Assembly (NCBI GenBank): GCA_016874095.1
Contig: VGVH01000005.1
Coordinates: forward strand, 92,734 to 156,733
Origin: Gammaproteobacteria bacterium
GTDB taxonomy: Bacteria; Pseudomonadota; Gammaproteobacteria; Steroidobacterales; GCA-2729495
Reading direction: 5' to 3'
Length of the DNA: 64,000 nucleotides
Shown here: piece after piece, positions 1 to 10,576 of the stretch
Position numbering within the stretch: the stretch's first letter is position 1
Layout: every line of letters starts with the position of its first letter
The notes under the pieces: model-generated
Seen by the model: the letters and a program-made list of their open reading frames with translations, nothing else
Databases searched by the model: none
What the model was told of the DNA's origin: nothing
Position numbers and translations under genes: made by a program

Positions 1-6
1 GATACT

Positions 7-1935
7 TCAACCCTCCATAACGACGCGGCCGCGGCTCGCGACTTCAGACGCAAGGCCCGAGGACAGCACATCGAGCGAGAGACTGCCCAGGTCCTTGCCG
101 TTGCGCGTGCGCACGGCCACGGTGTTGTTCTCGGCTTCCCTGTCGCCTACCACGAGGAGATAGGGAACCCGCTGCAGCGTGTGTTCGCGGATTTTAAAGC
201 CGACTTTCTCGTTTCTCAAGTCAAGCTCGGCTCGAAATCCCTGATTTTGCAAGGTTTCCGCAACCGACCGGGCGTAGCCGGCCTGCCGGTCGGTGATATT
301 CAGGACAACCAGCTGTACCGGAGCCAGCCAGAGCGGCAGCCGGCCGGCATGGTGCTCGAGCAGGATCCCGCAGAACCGCTCGAGTGAGCCGAACATCGCC
401 CGATGCAGCATCACGGGCGTATGGCGCTGGCTGTCCTCGGCCACGAAGCTCGCGCCCAGGCGTCCGGGCAGGTTGAAGTCGACCTGGAGCGTGCCGCACT
501 GCCAGTCCCGGCCAATCGCATCGCGGAGGACGAATTCGAGCTTCGGTCCGTAGAAGGCACCCTCGCCCGGGTTATGGGTCGTCTCCAGGCCGGCGGCACG
601 GGATGCCTCCTGGAGGGCGGCTTCCGCGCGGTCCCAGATGCCGTCGCTGCCTACGCGCTTGGCAGGCCTGTCGGAAAACTTGATGCGGATGTCATCGAAG
701 CCGAAGTCCCGATAGATGCCCAGGATCAGCTGGGTGACAGCGACCGACTCCGCGGTGATCTGGTCTTCAGTGCAGAAAATGTGCGCGTCGTCCTGGGTGA
801 AGGCCCGGACCCGCATCAGGCCATGCAGCGCGCCGGAAGGCTCGTACCGATGGACCTTGCCGAACTCGCAGAGCCGCAGCGGCAGTTCGCGGTAGCTCTT
901 CAGTCCCTGGTTGAAGACCTGCACGTGGCCGGGGCAGTTCATCGGCTTGATGGCGTAGACGCGCTCGTCAGGCGTCTGCGTCATGAACATGTTCTCGCCG
1001 AACTTCTCGATGTGACCGGACTGCACCCAGAGGGACCGGTCCATGATCTCGGGCGTATTGACCTCGAAGTATCCCGCGTCGCGCTGCCGGTCGCGCATGT
1101 AGGAAATGAGCTGCTGAAACAGCGACCAGCCCTTCGGGTGCCAGAACACGGCCCCGGGCGCCTCTTCCTGGAAGTGGAACAGGTCGAGCTCCCTGCCGAT
1201 GCGCCGGTGGTCCCGCTTCTCCGCTTCCTCGATGCGATGCAGATATTCCTTGAGCGCCTTCTCGTCGGCCCATGCCGTGCCGTAGATGCGCTGGAGCATC
1301 TCGTTGCGCGAGTCGCCCCGCCAGTAAGCGCCGGCAACCTTGGTCAGCTTGAAAGCCTTGAGCTTGCCGGTCGAGGGCACATGCGGGCCCCGGCAGAGGT
1401 CGAACCAGTCACCCTGCCCGTAGATGCCGATCTCGTCCGCAGCGGGAATTCCCTCGATGATCTCGGCCTTGTATTTCTCGCCGATCGACCGGAAGAGCTG
1501 CACTGCCTCGTCCCGCGCCAGCGCGCGTCGTGCTACAGGGTGGTCCGCCTGGGCAAGTTCCCGCATCCGGGCTTCGATCGCGGCGATATCCTCCGGTGTA
1601 AACGGCCGCTCAAAGGCGAAGTCGTAATAGAAACCGTCCTCGATCACCGGGCCGATGGTCACCTGCGCCGTCGGAAACAGCGACTTGACCGCGTGCGCCA
1701 GCAGGTGGGCGGTCGAATGACGGATGACCTCGAGGCCCGCCGGGTCGCGATCCGTCACGATCGCCAGGTTCACATCGGTCGACAGCCTGAACGACGTGTC
1801 GACCAGCCGCCCGTCAACGCGCCCGGCGAGCGCCGCCTTCGCCAGCCCCGGACCGATTGCTGCCGCGACCTCGGCCACGGTCAGTGGTGCGGCGAATTCA
1901 CGGCGACTGCCATCCGGCAAGGTGACGACGGGCAT
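7..1935 (-). CDS. thrS: Threonyl-tRNA synthetase
   Basis: Charges tRNA-Thr with threonine in the cytoplasm. The 642-residue product has the same length as the E. coli enzyme. It has an N-terminal TGS domain (about residues 1-62), the editing-domain motif HSTAHLLAH, the class II core with KPMNCPGH (zinc-ligand region) and [13 protein letters not shown], and a C-terminal anticodon-binding domain. The open frame continues 56 codons upstream, but that stretch translates through the tRNA-Val gene. The ATG before PVVTLPDGS at 1935 is therefore the real start. Only 41 bp separate it from the tRNA, so the two are probably co-transcribed. The partners usually found downstream, such as infC, would lie outside the window. 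Confidence 0.97.
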   Translation of the reverse strand: MPVVTLPDGSRREFAAPLTVAEVAAAIGPGLAKAALAGRVDGRLVDTSFRLSTDVNLAIVTDRDPAGLEVIRHSTAHLLAHAVKSLFPTAQVTIGPVIEDGFYYDFAFERPFTPEDIAAIEARMRELAQADHPVARRALARDEAVQLFRSIGEKYKAEIIEGIPAADEIGIYGQGDWFDLCRGPHVPSTGKLKAFKLTKVAGAYWRGDSRNEMLQRIYGTAWADEKALKEYLHRIEEAEKRDHRRIGRELDLFHFQEEAPGAVFWHPKGWSLFQQLISYMRDRQRDAGYFEVNTPEIMDRSLWVQSGHIEKFGENMFMTQTPDERVYAIKPMNCPGHVQVFNQGLKSYRELPLRLCEFGKVHRYEPSGALHGLMRVRAFTQDDAHIFCTEDQITAESVAVTQLILGIYRDFGFDDIRIKFSDRPAKRVGSDGIWDRAEAALQEASRAAGLETTHNPGEGAFYGPKLEFVLRDAIGRDWQCGTLQVDFNLPGRLGASFVAEDSQRHTPVMLHRAMFGSLERFCGILLEHHAGRLPLWLAPVQLVVLNITDRQAGYARSVAETLQNQGFRAELDLRNEKVGFKIREHTLQRVPYLLVVGDREAENNTVAVRTRNGKDLGSLSLDVLSSGLASEVASRGRVVMEG

Positions 1936-1976
1936 TTGACATCTCGCGAGCAGGTGGCCAGATTCGTGAGCCGGCG

Positions 1977-2052
1977 TGGTAGGCGCGAGTGGAATCGAAC
2001 CACCGACCCCTTCCATGTCAAGGAAGTGCTCTAGCCGCTGAGCTACGCGCCT
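1977..2052 (-). tRNA. tRNA-Val (anticodon GAC)
   Basis: A 76-nt cloverleaf. The acceptor AGGCGCG pairs with CGCGCCT, followed by discriminator A and an encoded CCA. The D-stem is GCTC/GAGC, the anticodon stem CTTCC/GGAAG, the anticodon loop TTGACAT with GAC at 2017-2019, and the T-loop TTCGATT. It lies between uvrB and thrS on the same strand. Confidence 0.97.
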
Positions 2053-2062
2053 GTTGCCGGCC

Positions 2063-2094
2063 CCGGAGCCACGACCGGACGGCCCCGGCTCCGG
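2063..2094. repeat. Inverted repeat between uvrB and tRNA-Val
   Basis: Perfect 8-bp arms CCGGAGCC and GGCTCCGG, separated by 16 nt. The repeat sits after the uvrB stop and before the tRNA. No T-tract follows on the minus strand, so it does not look like a standard intrinsic terminator. It could be a processing hairpin in a uvrB/tRNA/thrS transcript, or chance in GC-rich DNA. Confidence 0.35.
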
Positions 2095-2145
2095 GAGGCG
2101 CAACGATACAGAATGGGGAGCGCGGGCCGCAAGGCGCCCGGGTCC

Positions 2146-4152
2146 TCAGGGCGCCGGCAGTTCGAGCAACCTCTCGCGCAGCTGCCGGACCTCGTCGCGC
2201 AGCTTCGCAGCCTCTTCGAACTCCAGGTCGCGGGCATGGCGCTGCATGCGCTTCTCGAGCTGGCGCAGCTGTCCGGCCAGCTGCTCCGGGGCGGCTTCCC
2301 GGTATTTTTCCACCGGCTCGGCCGCGCGCCGCGACAGGCGGGATCGCGGTTCGTAACGCGCCCCGTCCATTATGTCGCGGACTTCCTTGCGGATCGAACG
2401 CGGTTCGATGCCATGCACGGCGTTGAAGCGTTCCTGACGCTCCCTGCGCCGGAGCGTTTCTGCTATCGCACGCTCCATCGATCCGGTGGCCCGGTCCGCA
2501 TACAGGATCGCTGTACCGCGGATATGGCGCGCTGCCCGTCCGATCGTCTGGATCAGCGAGCCTTCCGAGCGCAGGAAGCCCTCCTTGTCGGCGTCGAGGA
2601 TAGCAACCAGCGAAACCTCCGGGAGATCGAGGCCTTCGCGCAGGAGATTGATGCCCACCAGCACGTCAAAGACGCCCAGCCGCAGATCGCGAATGATCTC
2701 GGTGCGCTCTACGGTTTCGACGTCGGCATGCAGGTAACGCACGCGAATGCCGTGTTCAGCCAAGTAGTCCGTCAGATCCTCAGCCATGCGCTTGGTGAGC
2801 GTGGTGATAAGGATACGGTCGCCCTCGCCCACCCGCGCATTGATTTCCGACAGGACATCATCGACCTGCGTGCCCGCCGGGCGGACGATGACCTCGGGAT
2901 CGAGCAACCCGGTCGGGCGGACCACCTGCTCGACGACGGCGCCGGAGTGCTTGCGCTCGTGGGGGCCGGGGGTGGCCGACACGTAGATCGTCTGCGGCGA
3001 CACGGCCTCGAATTCGTCGAACCGCAGTGGCCGGTTGTCCAGCGCAGAGGGCAGCCTGAAACCGTACTCGACCAGTGTTTCCTTGCGCGAGCGGTCGCCG
3101 CGGTACATGCCGCCCAGCTGCGGGATGGTGACGTGGCTCTCGTCGACGATCAGCAGGGCGTTTCCAGGCAGGTAGTCGAACAGGCAGGGCGGGGGCTCGC
3201 CCGCCTTGCGTCCGGAAAGATACCGGCTGTAGTTCTCGATGCCGGCGCAGTAACCCACCTCCATGATCATCTCGAGGTCGAACCGAGTCCGCTGCTCGAG
3301 CCGCTGGGCCTCGACGAGCTTGTTTGCTGCGCGCAGCACCGCCAGACGGTCCTTGAGCTCGAGGCGGATCTGCTCCACCGCCCGGACCATGACATCGCGT
3401 GGCGTGACATAGTGGGTCTTGGGAAAAATCGTCAGCCTGGGAACTGCCTCTCCCTGCTCGCCCGTCAAAGGATCGAACCACTCGAGCGACTCGATTTCAT
3501 CGTCGAACAGCGTTACCCGGACTGCCTGACGCTCGGAATCTGCCGGAAAGATGTCGATCACGTCACCGCGCACCCGATAGGTTCCCTGAGACAACTCGAT
3601 GTCGTTGCGCTGGTACTGAAGCTCCGCCAGCCGTCGCAGCAGGTCGCGCTGGTCCTGCCGGTGCCCCCTGGAAAGGTGCAGGACCATGCTGAAGTAGGCC
3701 TCCGGATCGCCGAGTCCGTAGATCGCCGATACGGTTGCAACCGTTATCGAGTCGCCTCGCTCGAGCAGCGATTTCGTCGCCGACAGCCGCATCTGCTCGA
3801 TATGGGCATTGATGGAAGCATCCTTCTCGATATACGTATCGGTGCTGGGCACGTAGGCTTCGGGCTGGTAGTAGTCGTAGTAGGAAACGAAGTATTCGAC
3901 GCGATTGCGTGGAAAGAACTCGCGCATCTCGGCGTACAACTGCGCTGCCAGCGTCTTGTTGTGCGCCAGGACCAGAGCCGGCCGCTGCACCTCCGCGATG
4001 ACATTGGCTATCGTGAATGTCTTGCCGGATCCCGTGACTCCCAGCAGGGTCTGGCGGGCCAGCCCGGCCCCGAGCCCGTCGACGAGCGCAGCAATCGCCT
4101 CGGGTTGGTCGCCAGCTGGCCTGAAGGTCGTCCTGAGCTCGAATCTTTCCAT
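2146..4152 (-). CDS. uvrB: Excinuclease ABC subunit B
   Basis: Damage-verifying helicase-like subunit of UvrABC nucleotide excision repair. The 668-aa product has Walker A GVTGSGKT near residue 40 and the beta-hairpin segment [13 protein letters not shown] that clamps DNA. It also has the DESH motif II, the late helicase motif IGRAARH, and a C-terminal UVR motif ([13 protein letters not shown]) that contacts UvrA/UvrC. The start chosen is the ATG of [10 protein letters not shown]. The longer frame to 4365 would overlap the divergent aminotransferase gene, and its extra residues do not look like UvrB. Only 66 bp separate this start from the plus-strand gene at 4219, which leaves a compact divergent promoter region. 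Confidence 0.97.
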   Translation of the reverse strand: MERFELRTTFRPAGDQPEAIAALVDGLGAGLARQTLLGVTGSGKTFTIANVIAEVQRPALVLAHNKTLAAQLYAEMREFFPRNRVEYFVSYYDYYQPEAYVPSTDTYIEKDASINAHIEQMRLSATKSLLERGDSITVATVSAIYGLGDPEAYFSMVLHLSRGHRQDQRDLLRRLAELQYQRNDIELSQGTYRVRGDVIDIFPADSERQAVRVTLFDDEIESLEWFDPLTGEQGEAVPRLTIFPKTHYVTPRDVMVRAVEQIRLELKDRLAVLRAANKLVEAQRLEQRTRFDLEMIMEVGYCAGIENYSRYLSGRKAGEPPPCLFDYLPGNALLIVDESHVTIPQLGGMYRGDRSRKETLVEYGFRLPSALDNRPLRFDEFEAVSPQTIYVSATPGPHERKHSGAVVEQVVRPTGLLDPEVIVRPAGTQVDDVLSEINARVGEGDRILITTLTKRMAEDLTDYLAEHGIRVRYLHADVETVERTEIIRDLRLGVFDVLVGINLLREGLDLPEVSLVAILDADKEGFLRSEGSLIQTIGRAARHIRGTAILYADRATGSMERAIAETLRRRERQERFNAVHGIEPRSIRKEVRDIMDGARYEPRSRLSRRAAEPVEKYREAAPEQLAGQLRQLEKRMQRHARDLEFEEAAKLRDEVRQLRERLLELPAP

Positions 4153-4218
4153 GGACTGTTTCGTCAGCGGGAGGCGATCCCTTAGTATGGCGCGCGCCGG
4201 CCGCCCGAGGAATTCCGC

Positions 4219-5400
4219 TTGAGCATTCGTCTTTCGCAGCGCGCCCAGCGCATACAGCCCTCGGCGACCATGGCGGTCGCAGCGCTGGCAGCAGGGCTCA
4301 AGGCTCAGGGCCGGTTGATCATCGACCTGGGCGCGGGGGAGCCGGACTTCGACACGCCGGCGCATATTCGCGCTGCCGCCGTCGCGGCCATGGAAAACGG
4401 CGAAACCCGCTACACGGTTCTCGAGGGTACGCGCGCACTGCGCCTGGCCATCGCGGGAAAGCTCGAACGGGAAAACGGGCTCGGCTTCCCGCCGGAACAG
4501 ATTCTCGTTTCATCCGGTGCTAAGCAGAGCTGTTTCAACGCGGCGCTCGCGGTACTCGATCCGGGCGACGAAGCGATCGTACCGTCGCCGTATTGGGTCT
4601 CCTACCCGGAGATCGTGAGGCTGGCCGGGGCGGAGCCGGTTTTTGTGCCGACGCGGCAGGACGATGGCTTCCGGATGCAGCCTGAAGCGCTGGCCGCCGC
4701 GCTCACGCAGCGCACGCGCTTCATTTTCCTCAACAGCCCCGCCAATCCGACGGGTGCCGTGTACTCGCGATCCGAGCTCGCGGCCCTTGGAGCCGTCCTG
4801 CGTGACTATCCGCAGGTTGTCATTGCATCCGACGAGATATACGAGCGGATCTTCTGGGGCAAGGAGCCCTACTGCAGCTTTGCAGCTGCATGCCCCGATC
4901 TCGCCGACCGGACCATCACGATCAACGGTGTATCCAAGGGCTACGCCATGACGGGCTGGCGTATCGGTTATGCAGCGGGTCCGCCGGCACTCATCGGCGC
5001 AATGAAGAAACTGCAGGGCCAGTCGACTTCCAATGCCTGCTCGATATCACAGGCAGCCAGCGCTGCGGCCCTGACTGGCGACCAGTCGGTGGTGCAGGAA
5101 ATGCGCGACGCCTTTCGCGACCGGCAGGATTACTTCGTTACCGCCCTGAACCGGCTGCCAGGCGTCAGCTGCGCGCGCGCGGACGGTGCCTTCTACGCGT
5201 TCCCGGATGTAACCGGGGCAATGCGCGCAACCTCCGTCGCGACAGACACAGCCTTCGCGGAACTCCTGCTGCGCGAGACGGAGGTAGCAGTCGTACCCGG
5301 GACTCCCTTTGGCGCACCAGGCCACGTCCGTCTGTCCTACGCCTGCGGCATCGATTCGCTGCGCGAAGCCGTGCACCGGCTTGGCCGGTTGCTCAGCTGA
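4219..5400 (+). CDS. Class I PLP-dependent aminotransferase (aspartate/aromatic type)
   Basis: A 393-residue fold-type I aminotransferase that moves an amino group between an amino acid (probably aspartate or an aromatic amino acid) and a 2-oxo acid. Evidence includes the N-terminal [10 protein letters not shown] motif, [21 protein letters not shown], the PLP-lysine motif [12 protein letters not shown], and the C-terminal Arg region GHVRLSYA. It most resembles aspartate or aspartate/prephenate aminotransferases of the Thermus/Rhizobium type (subgroup Ib). The start is TTG at 4219, supported by GAGGAA just upstream. The serine/aromatic operon further right has no hisC-like gene, so this enzyme could serve aromatic transamination. 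Substrate is not provable from sequence. Confidence 0.92.
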   Translation: MSIRLSQRAQRIQPSATMAVAALAAGLKAQGRLIIDLGAGEPDFDTPAHIRAAAVAAMENGETRYTVLEGTRALRLAIAGKLERENGLGFPPEQILVSSGAKQSCFNAALAVLDPGDEAIVPSPYWVSYPEIVRLAGAEPVFVPTRQDDGFRMQPEALAAALTQRTRFIFLNSPANPTGAVYSRSELAALGAVLRDYPQVVIASDEIYERIFWGKEPYCSFAAACPDLADRTITINGVSKGYAMTGWRIGYAAGPPALIGAMKKLQGQSTSNACSISQAASAAALTGDQSVVQEMRDAFRDRQDYFVTALNRLPGVSCARADGAFYAFPDVTGAMRATSVATDTAFAELLLRETEVAVVPGTPFGAPGHVRLSYACGIDSLREAVHRLGRLLS

Positions 5401-5428
5401 GTATTTGCCGGAAATCCCAGTCAATACC

Positions 5429-5457
5429 TTGACTTGGGAATGCCCTTAAAACAGAAT
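5429..5457 (+). promoter_or_regulatory. Candidate sigma70 promoter for tRNA-Asn
   Basis: A -35-like TTGACT (5429-5434), a 17-nt spacer and a -10-like CAGAAT (5452-5457), followed by a GC-rich discriminator (cgccgcgcc). The tRNA begins about 33 nt after the predicted start site. The GC-rich discriminator is typical of stringently controlled stable-RNA promoters. Confidence 0.5.
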
Positions 5458-5496
5458 CGCCGCGCCTCTGCAGGCGCCTTGCCCGTTCCTGGCCGC

Positions 5497-5571
5497 TCCC
5501 CGGTAGCTCAGTGGTAGAGCGATCGGCTGTTAACCGATTGGTCGCTGGTTCGAGTCCGGCCCGGGGAGCCA
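5497..5571 (+). tRNA. tRNA-Asn (anticodon GTT)
   Basis: A 75-nt cloverleaf with acceptor TCCCCGG/CCGGGGA, discriminator G and encoded CCA. The D-stem is GCTC/GAGC, the anticodon stem ATCGG/CCGAT, the loop CTGTTAA with GTT at 5529-5531, and the T-loop TTCGAGT. It lies between the aminotransferase gene and the end of galU, which is read from the other strand. Confidence 0.97.
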
Positions 5572-5592
5572 TTCGACGGCTGGCGATCTGCC

Positions 5593-6456
5593 TCAGCACT
5601 TCCCGGCTATGTGCTGCGTGAGCGGTGCGCGGATCGCCGGATCATCCAGTGCGAAATCGATGATGGCCTGTATGTAGCCGAGCTTGCTACCGCAGTCATA
5701 GCGCCGGCCAGCGAAGCGGAAGGCGTAGATCGCTTCACGTGCCATCAAGGCTGCGATGCCGTCGGTCAACTGAATCTCGCCACCGGCACCGCGACCAGTG
5801 GACTGCAACGTATCGAAGACCGCCGGCGTCAGGAGATAGCGCCCGACGACTGCCAGCGTCGATGGAGCGCGCTCCGGGGCCGGTTTCTCCACGATTTTCC
5901 GGAGACGTGAATCGCCATCCGTGTCCACGATGCCGTAACTGCCCGTGCGCTCGCGCGGCACATCCTCGACCGCAAGCACACTCGCGCCATGGCGCAGGTA
6001 AGCGTCCCTCATCTGGGCAAGGCAGCCCTTGTCGGCGCGTATCAGGTCATCTGGCAGGTGCACGAAGAACGGTTCGTCGCCGACCGCTGGCCGCGCGCAG
6101 AGCACAGCGTGACCGAGCCCCAGTGGCTCGCCCTGGCGGATGTATACGCAGGAGACTGCAGCCGGGAGGATCCCCTTCACGATTGCCAGAAGCTCCTGCT
6201 TGCCGGCGGAATCCAGCGCGCGCTCGAGCTCGGGATCGCGATCGAAGTGATCTTCGATCGATCGCTTGGTGCTGCCGGTGATGAATACGAGGCGCGTCAC
6301 GCCCGCCTCGATCGCCTCCTCCACCGCGTACTGGATCAGCGGCTTGTCGACGATAGGCAGCATTTCCTTGGGCATCGCCTTCGTGGCCGGCAGGAAGCGA
6401 GTACCACGCCCGGCGACGGGAAAGACGGCAGTCCTGACAGGCTTCGGTGTTGGCAT
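5593..6456 (-). CDS. galU: UTP--glucose-1-phosphate uridylyltransferase
   Basis: Makes UDP-glucose for envelope polysaccharides. The 287-aa product has the nucleotidyltransferase signature [19 protein letters not shown], the substrate-loop segments [13 protein letters not shown] and [11 protein letters not shown], the metal-binding LPDDLI and the late KIVEKP motif. Length is close to the usual 290-300 residues. The start is ATG at 6456. It lies downstream of the ComEA-like gene in the same direction with a gap of about 110 bp, so it may have its own promoter. Confidence 0.96.
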   Translation of the reverse strand: MPTPKPVRTAVFPVAGRGTRFLPATKAMPKEMLPIVDKPLIQYAVEEAIEAGVTRLVFITGSTKRSIEDHFDRDPELERALDSAGKQELLAIVKGILPAAVSCVYIRQGEPLGLGHAVLCARPAVGDEPFFVHLPDDLIRADKGCLAQMRDAYLRHGASVLAVEDVPRERTGSYGIVDTDGDSRLRKIVEKPAPERAPSTLAVVGRYLLTPAVFDTLQSTGRGAGGEIQLTDGIAALMAREAIYAFRFAGRRYDCGSKLGYIQAIIDFALDDPAIRAPLTQHIAGKC

Positions 6457-6565
6457 GGCGCGCCATGGTAGCGAAAATCCGCCATGTATGGCCTCGCCGG
6501 TTCGACAAAATCAGGCGGGCGCGGAACGCCGTCGGACCGCGCCCGCCCAGGCAGTGCCCTGCCGA

Positions 6566-6829
6566 CTACTTGGAAGCGTCGCGCAGCTTCAGGTTGGCGC
6601 GGTTCTTTTCCAGAACCTGCGGCCCGATGCCCTTGACGTTCAGCACCTCGTCGATGGAACTGAATTTCCCGTTTCGCTGGCGGTACTCGACGATGGCCTG
6701 CGCGCGCGCCAGGCCGATACCGTCGAGCTCCCGTGCAAGTGTCGATGCATCGGCCGTATTGATGTCGACCGGACCGGCGAGGGCAAGGGCGGGGCCGAGC
6801 AGGCCCGCGAGGATCATCAGTTTTCGCAT
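6566..6829 (-). CDS. ComEA-family helix-hairpin-helix protein, secreted
   Basis: A small (87 aa) exported DNA-binding protein. A signal peptide (MRKLMILAGLLGPALALA) is followed by one helix-hairpin-helix unit: VDINTADASTLARELDGIG, then GKFSSIDEVLNVKGIG. This is the pattern of ComEA, the periplasmic DNA receptor of natural transformation, and of stand-alone ComEA-like proteins common in gammaproteobacteria. The start at 6829 is preferred because AGGAGA lies just upstream and the signal peptide begins there. The frame would allow 24 more residues. Binding of incoming DNA is inferred from the family. No other competence genes are in the window. Confidence 0.88.
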   Translation of the reverse strand: MRKLMILAGLLGPALALAGPVDINTADASTLARELDGIGLARAQAIVEYRQRNGKFSSIDEVLNVKGIGPQVLEKNRANLKLRDASK

Positions 6830-6955
6830 AGCTGTCTCCTGCAAATTGACTGTCATGGCTGGATGCCTGCCCCACCGGGGGCAGGCACGCACATGCTCCA
6901 TTCGAGCGAGACGGAAAGACAGCCGCGAATGCGACGTAAAGAACCGGAAATGCGC

Positions 6956-8140
6956 TCAGCGGTCGCCGGAAGCGAACGCCAGGCGTATGCGGGGCCGGAC
7001 GGTATCCCATGCCGCGCAACCCGGGCACTGCCACTGCAGCAGCATGCTGCTGTAGCCGCACTCCAGACAGCGGTAGTTGCGCCCTGCCGTTGCCATCGCC
7101 CGAAGCGCGCCGCGCACCCGCTCCAATGCCTGGGCCCGCTCAGGCGTCGACGCCGCCTGGAAACGGCCATGATCGACCAGCAGTTGCAGCGTCTGATCGC
7201 CCGCCACGAAGTCCCACAATGCCTGCAGCGCCAGGGGATCTGTGATTCGCGCGTCGAGCATCGCCGCGAACGCAATAGCCCGCGCGCTGGCCGGGTCCCT
7301 GGCGAGACAAGACCGCAGGTAGTCGCTGAAGTCACCCGGGCGAGCAGCTGCCAGTGCAGCGCCGTGCAGCCTCGGCAGCACCTCCACGAGCAAGGACGGC
7401 TCGCGGTCTCCGAGCCTGGCGAAACTGCGCAATGCGCGGTCGTGGTCACCTTGGTCGCTCGCTATCAGGCCGCGGGTCATCAGCACACGTGCCGTATCCG
7501 CCTGGCTGGACTCGGCACGGTCGATCCAGCCTGCCGCTCGCTGGAGGTCCTTCGCGGCGCGGGCCTGGTCGGCAAGCTCGCAGAAGTAGTGTGCAACCTC
7601 GCCATGCGAAGAGCCGGCACCGGTGGCACGCTCCAATTCCCGACGCAGCTCAATGGACCGCTCCCACTCGCGGGCAAGTTCGCTGAGGCGAATGAGTTTC
7701 CGCAGCGCCTCGACTTCGTGGCGAGGTGAAGCGCGTAATTCGCCGAGCAGGTTCTCGGCACGGTCGAACAGTCCTGCACCCAGGTAGTCATCCGCCAGCT
7801 CGAATTGCGCCTGTTCCCTCTGCTCCCGGGCAAGCTTTGGCCGGGCCAGCAGATCTCGATGCACCCGGATCGCGCGCTCCAACTCGCCGCGGCGGCGAAA
7901 CAGCTGGCCCAGCGCGAAATGGGTTTCTACAGTGTCCTCATCGAGTTCGCCCGGGCCGGTGAGCGCATCGAGCGCCCTGTCGGGTTGCTCCTTCAGGATG
8001 AATTTGAGTCCACGCACGTAGTCGAGGCCGCTCTTGCCGAGGTCCTCGTCGTCGATCTGGCCGAGGCGGGCAAAGACGTAACCAAGCGCGGCCGCGATGA
8101 ACAGCAGTCCGGCGAAAAAAAACGCGGCCTCAGTCGGCAT
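6956..8140 (-). CDS. lapB: Lipopolysaccharide assembly protein B
   Basis: An inner-membrane-anchored TPR protein (YciM) that, in E. coli, works with FtsH to control LpxC turnover and balance lipopolysaccharide synthesis. The 394-aa product has an N-terminal membrane anchor (FFFAGLLFIAAALGYVFA), a long array of TPR-like helices, and a C-terminal rubredoxin-like zinc site with two CxxC pairs (CLEC and CPGC, around residue 365-385). The start at 8140 gives the usual length. The longer frame would run back through lapA. It overlaps the end of lapA by 11 bp, which indicates translational coupling. Confidence 0.95.
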   Translation of the reverse strand: MPTEAAFFFAGLLFIAAALGYVFARLGQIDDEDLGKSGLDYVRGLKFILKEQPDRALDALTGPGELDEDTVETHFALGQLFRRRGELERAIRVHRDLLARPKLAREQREQAQFELADDYLGAGLFDRAENLLGELRASPRHEVEALRKLIRLSELAREWERSIELRRELERATGAGSSHGEVAHYFCELADQARAAKDLQRAAGWIDRAESSQADTARVLMTRGLIASDQGDHDRALRSFARLGDREPSLLVEVLPRLHGAALAAARPGDFSDYLRSCLARDPASARAIAFAAMLDARITDPLALQALWDFVAGDQTLQLLVDHGRFQAASTPERAQALERVRGALRAMATAGRNYRCLECGYSSMLLQWQCPGCAAWDTVRPRIRLAFASGDR

Positions 8141-8429
8141 GGGTCGGAGGCAGGCTGCGCAAGGTATGTATTTCAGACTCCGCCAATCGCAAGGCGTGAC
8201 GGAGGCGCCGCGGTTCCAGCGCGATTCGCAGAACGAACGCGGCCAGACAAGCCAGCCCGAACAGCCACCCCGCACCAAAAGCCAGCGTGAGCGCCAGTGA
8301 TTTCTGCATTCGTGTCTCGAAGAAGCCGAGGTCGAGTGTCACGGCACCCGGATTGAGGGCGGCGAAAACGACGGCCAGCAAGAGGGCCGAAACGAGGGCG
8401 ATGGAAAGGACGATCCGGCGCAGGAGCAT
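8130..8429 (-). CDS. lapA: Lipopolysaccharide assembly protein A (DUF1049)
   Basis: A 99-aa inner-membrane protein with two hydrophobic segments (about residues 5-25 and 43-68) separated by the LapA-type loop NPGAVTLDLGFFE, then a short charged helical tail. LapA is the partner of LapB in lipopolysaccharide assembly. The order ihfB-lapA-lapB is conserved in gammaproteobacteria and supports the call. The last 11 bp overlap lapB. Confidence 0.93.
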   Translation of the reverse strand: MLLRRIVLSIALVSALLLAVVFAALNPGAVTLDLGFFETRMQKSLALTLAFGAGWLFGLACLAAFVLRIALEPRRLRHALRLAESEIHTLRSLPPTHAD

Positions 8430-8452
8430 CGCGGTTCGTCCCCGGGAATCCG

Positions 8453-8755
8453 TCAGTCCTTGATCGGCAGCAGCTTGTTGTCGTTGACCCGGTTGCGGAG
8501 GTCCTTGCCTGGCTTGAAGTGCGGCACATACTTGCCGGCCAGTGCCACGGCTTCACCGGTCTTCGGATTCCGGCCGAGACGTGGCGGCCGGAAATGCAGG
8601 GAAAAACTGCCGAAACCACGTATCTCGATGCGTTCGCCGGATGCCAGCGCGTTGCTCATGAGTTCGAGCAGGTGTTTTACCGCCAGCTCGACATCCTTCG
8701 CAGGCAAAAGCTTCTGCTTGCGCGCCAGCAGCTCTATCAGCTCAGACTTAGTCAT
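8453..8755 (-). CDS. ihfB: Integration host factor subunit beta
   Basis: One half of the DNA-bending heterodimer IHF. The 100-aa product has the HU/IHF fold: [11 protein letters not shown], then the beta-arm signature [21 protein letters not shown] and the C-terminal [11 protein letters not shown]. The IHF-beta type is supported by the sequence and by its position just after rpsA. The start is the ATG of TKSEL at 8755. The longer frame adds 11 residues with no family counterpart. Confidence 0.96.
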   Translation of the reverse strand: MTKSELIELLARKQKLLPAKDVELAVKHLLELMSNALASGERIEIRGFGSFSLHFRPPRLGRNPKTGEAVALAGKYVPHFKPGKDLRNRVNDNKLLPIKD

Positions 8756-8828
8756 AGCCAAGGCAGTACCCCCCGATTCTCCCCGCAACAGGCGGCGAAC
8801 CGTCCGTTCCTTAAGATCAGCTACTCAA

Positions 8829-10505
8829 TCAGCCCTCGTCACCCGCGATCCGCTGTTTCAGCAGATCGCCGAGCGTCGTGCCGCCTGTCGATTCCGACGA
8901 GCGATAGTTTTCCATCGCTTCGGCTTCCTCGTGCGCTTCCTTCGCCTTGATCGACAGCGAGATCACGCGGCTCTTGCGGTCCATGCCGATGAATCTCGCC
9001 TCGACCACGTCCCCCACGCTGAGCACTGTCCGGGCGTCCTCGACACGGTCGCGCGACAGTTCGCTCGCGCGAAGCTGGCCCTGGATGCCGCCCTCGATGT
9101 CCACGATTGCGCCGCGTGCATCAACCTCGGTGACGGTGCCCTTGACGATGCTGCCCTTCGGGAACTGCGACAGGAAGCCGGTTAGCGGATCGCTGTCGAG
9201 CTGCTTGACGCCGAGCGAAATGCGCTCCCGCTCCGGATCGATCGTGAGCACGACGGCTTCGATGTCTTCGCCCTTCTTGTACTTGCGCACAGCTTCTTCG
9301 CCCGGCGTGTCCCAGGAAATATCCGAAACGTGCACGAGGCCGTCGATGCCGCCAGGCAACCCGATGAAAACGCCGAAATCGGTGATTGACTTGATCTTGC
9401 CGCTGACGCGATCGCCTTTGTTGAAGCTGGCCGCGAACTCGGCCCAGGGATTGGGCTTGCACTGCTTGAGGCCGAGCGAAATGCGGCGCCTGTCCTCGTC
9501 GACGTCGAGTACCATGACCTCGACCTCGTCGCCGATCTGCACGACCTTCGACGGATTGACGTTCTTGTTCGTCCAGTCCATCTCCGAAACGTGGACGAGT
9601 CCTTCGACGCCCTCCTCGATCTCCGCGAAGCAACCGTAGTCGGCGATATTCGTCACCTTGCCGAACAGACGTGTATTGGGCGGATAACGCCGCGAAATGG
9701 CTTCCCAGGGGTCGGAGCCAAGCTGCTTCACGCCGAGCGAAACGCGATTCTTCTCGCGGTCGAAGCGCAGGATCTTCACGCTGATTTCCTCGCCGACATT
9801 CACCACTTCGGATGGATGCTTGACGCGCTTCCATGCCATGTCGGTGATATGCAGCAGGCCGTCGATGCCGCCAAGATCCACGAACGCGCCGTATTCGGTG
9901 AGATTCTTGACGATGCCCTTGACGACCGTTCCCTCCTGCAGCTGCGCGAGCATGGCCTCCCGTTCGGAGCTGTATTCCTGCTCCACGACCGCGCGGCGGG
10001 ACACCACCACGTTGTTGCGGCGACGGTCTAGCTTGATCACCTTGAATTCGAGGACCTTGCCCTCGAGGTAGGAGGGATCGCGCACCGGGCGCACGTCGAC
10101 CAGCGAGCCGGGGAGGAAGGCCCGGACGTAGTCGACGTCCACGGTAAAGCCACCCTTGACGCGACCGCTGATGAGGCCGGTAACGATTTTGCTGTTTTCG
10201 AACGCGTCCTCGAGCTGTTCCCAGGTCCTTGCCCGCTTGGCGCGTTCGCGCGACAGCCGGGTTTCGCCCTGACCGTCCTCGACGGAGTCGAGTGCCACCT
10301 CGACCTGGTCCCCGATCTGCACTTCGATTTCGCCGCGTTCGTTGCGGAACTGGCTGGTCGGGATCACGGCCTCCGACTTGAGGCCCGCACTCACCACGAC
10401 CATGTCCTGGGAAATATCGACAACCCGGCCGGTCAGGATCGTTCCCGGGCGGATGCGGTTGCTGGCAAGGCTCTGCTCGAACAATTCGGAGAAGGATTCA
10501 GTCAT
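8829..10505 (-). CDS. rpsA: 30S ribosomal protein S1
   Basis: The 558-aa S1 protein carries six consecutive S1/OB RNA-binding domains. The first two bind the ribosome and the rest capture mRNA. Domain starts are visible as repeated G-x-V and [19 protein letters not shown] motifs, each ending near a [16 protein letters not shown] element. Length is within one residue of the E. coli protein. It follows cmk as in most gammaproteobacteria. The 71-bp leader holds a short hairpin. S1 usually represses its own mRNA, but no operator is clear here. Confidence 0.98.
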   Translation of the reverse strand: MTESFSELFEQSLASNRIRPGTILTGRVVDISQDMVVVSAGLKSEAVIPTSQFRNERGEIEVQIGDQVEVALDSVEDGQGETRLSRERAKRARTWEQLEDAFENSKIVTGLISGRVKGGFTVDVDYVRAFLPGSLVDVRPVRDPSYLEGKVLEFKVIKLDRRRNNVVVSRRAVVEQEYSSEREAMLAQLQEGTVVKGIVKNLTEYGAFVDLGGIDGLLHITDMAWKRVKHPSEVVNVGEEISVKILRFDREKNRVSLGVKQLGSDPWEAISRRYPPNTRLFGKVTNIADYGCFAEIEEGVEGLVHVSEMDWTNKNVNPSKVVQIGDEVEVMVLDVDEDRRRISLGLKQCKPNPWAEFAASFNKGDRVSGKIKSITDFGVFIGLPGGIDGLVHVSDISWDTPGEEAVRKYKKGEDIEAVVLTIDPERERISLGVKQLDSDPLTGFLSQFPKGSIVKGTVTEVDARGAIVDIEGGIQGQLRASELSRDRVEDARTVLSVGDVVEARFIGMDRKSRVISLSIKAKEAHEEAEAMENYRSSESTGGTTLGDLLKQRIAGDEG

Positions 10506-10552
10506 TTCTTCTTACCGGTTTCCTGCGGAGAAACAGGCTCGGTTGACGCAAT

Positions 10553-10567
10553 GCGCCGTTGCGGCGC
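10553..10567 (-). promoter_or_regulatory. Short hairpin in the cmk-rpsA leader
   Basis: A perfect 6-bp stem (GCGCCG and CGGCGC) with a 3-nt loop, located about 50 nt before the rpsA start codon. No T-run follows. It could be a processing or regulatory stem in the S1 leader, but the position is the only support. Confidence 0.25.
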
Positions 10568-10576
10568 CTGCGGTTG

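Noticed and set aside
403..2034. 543-codon open frame antisense to thrS
   Set aside because: Mirror of a conserved gene in GC-rich DNA; no start site or family resemblance.
2113..4185. 690-codon open frame antisense to uvrB
   Set aside because: Shadow of uvrB on the opposite strand; the uvrB motifs decide the coding strand.
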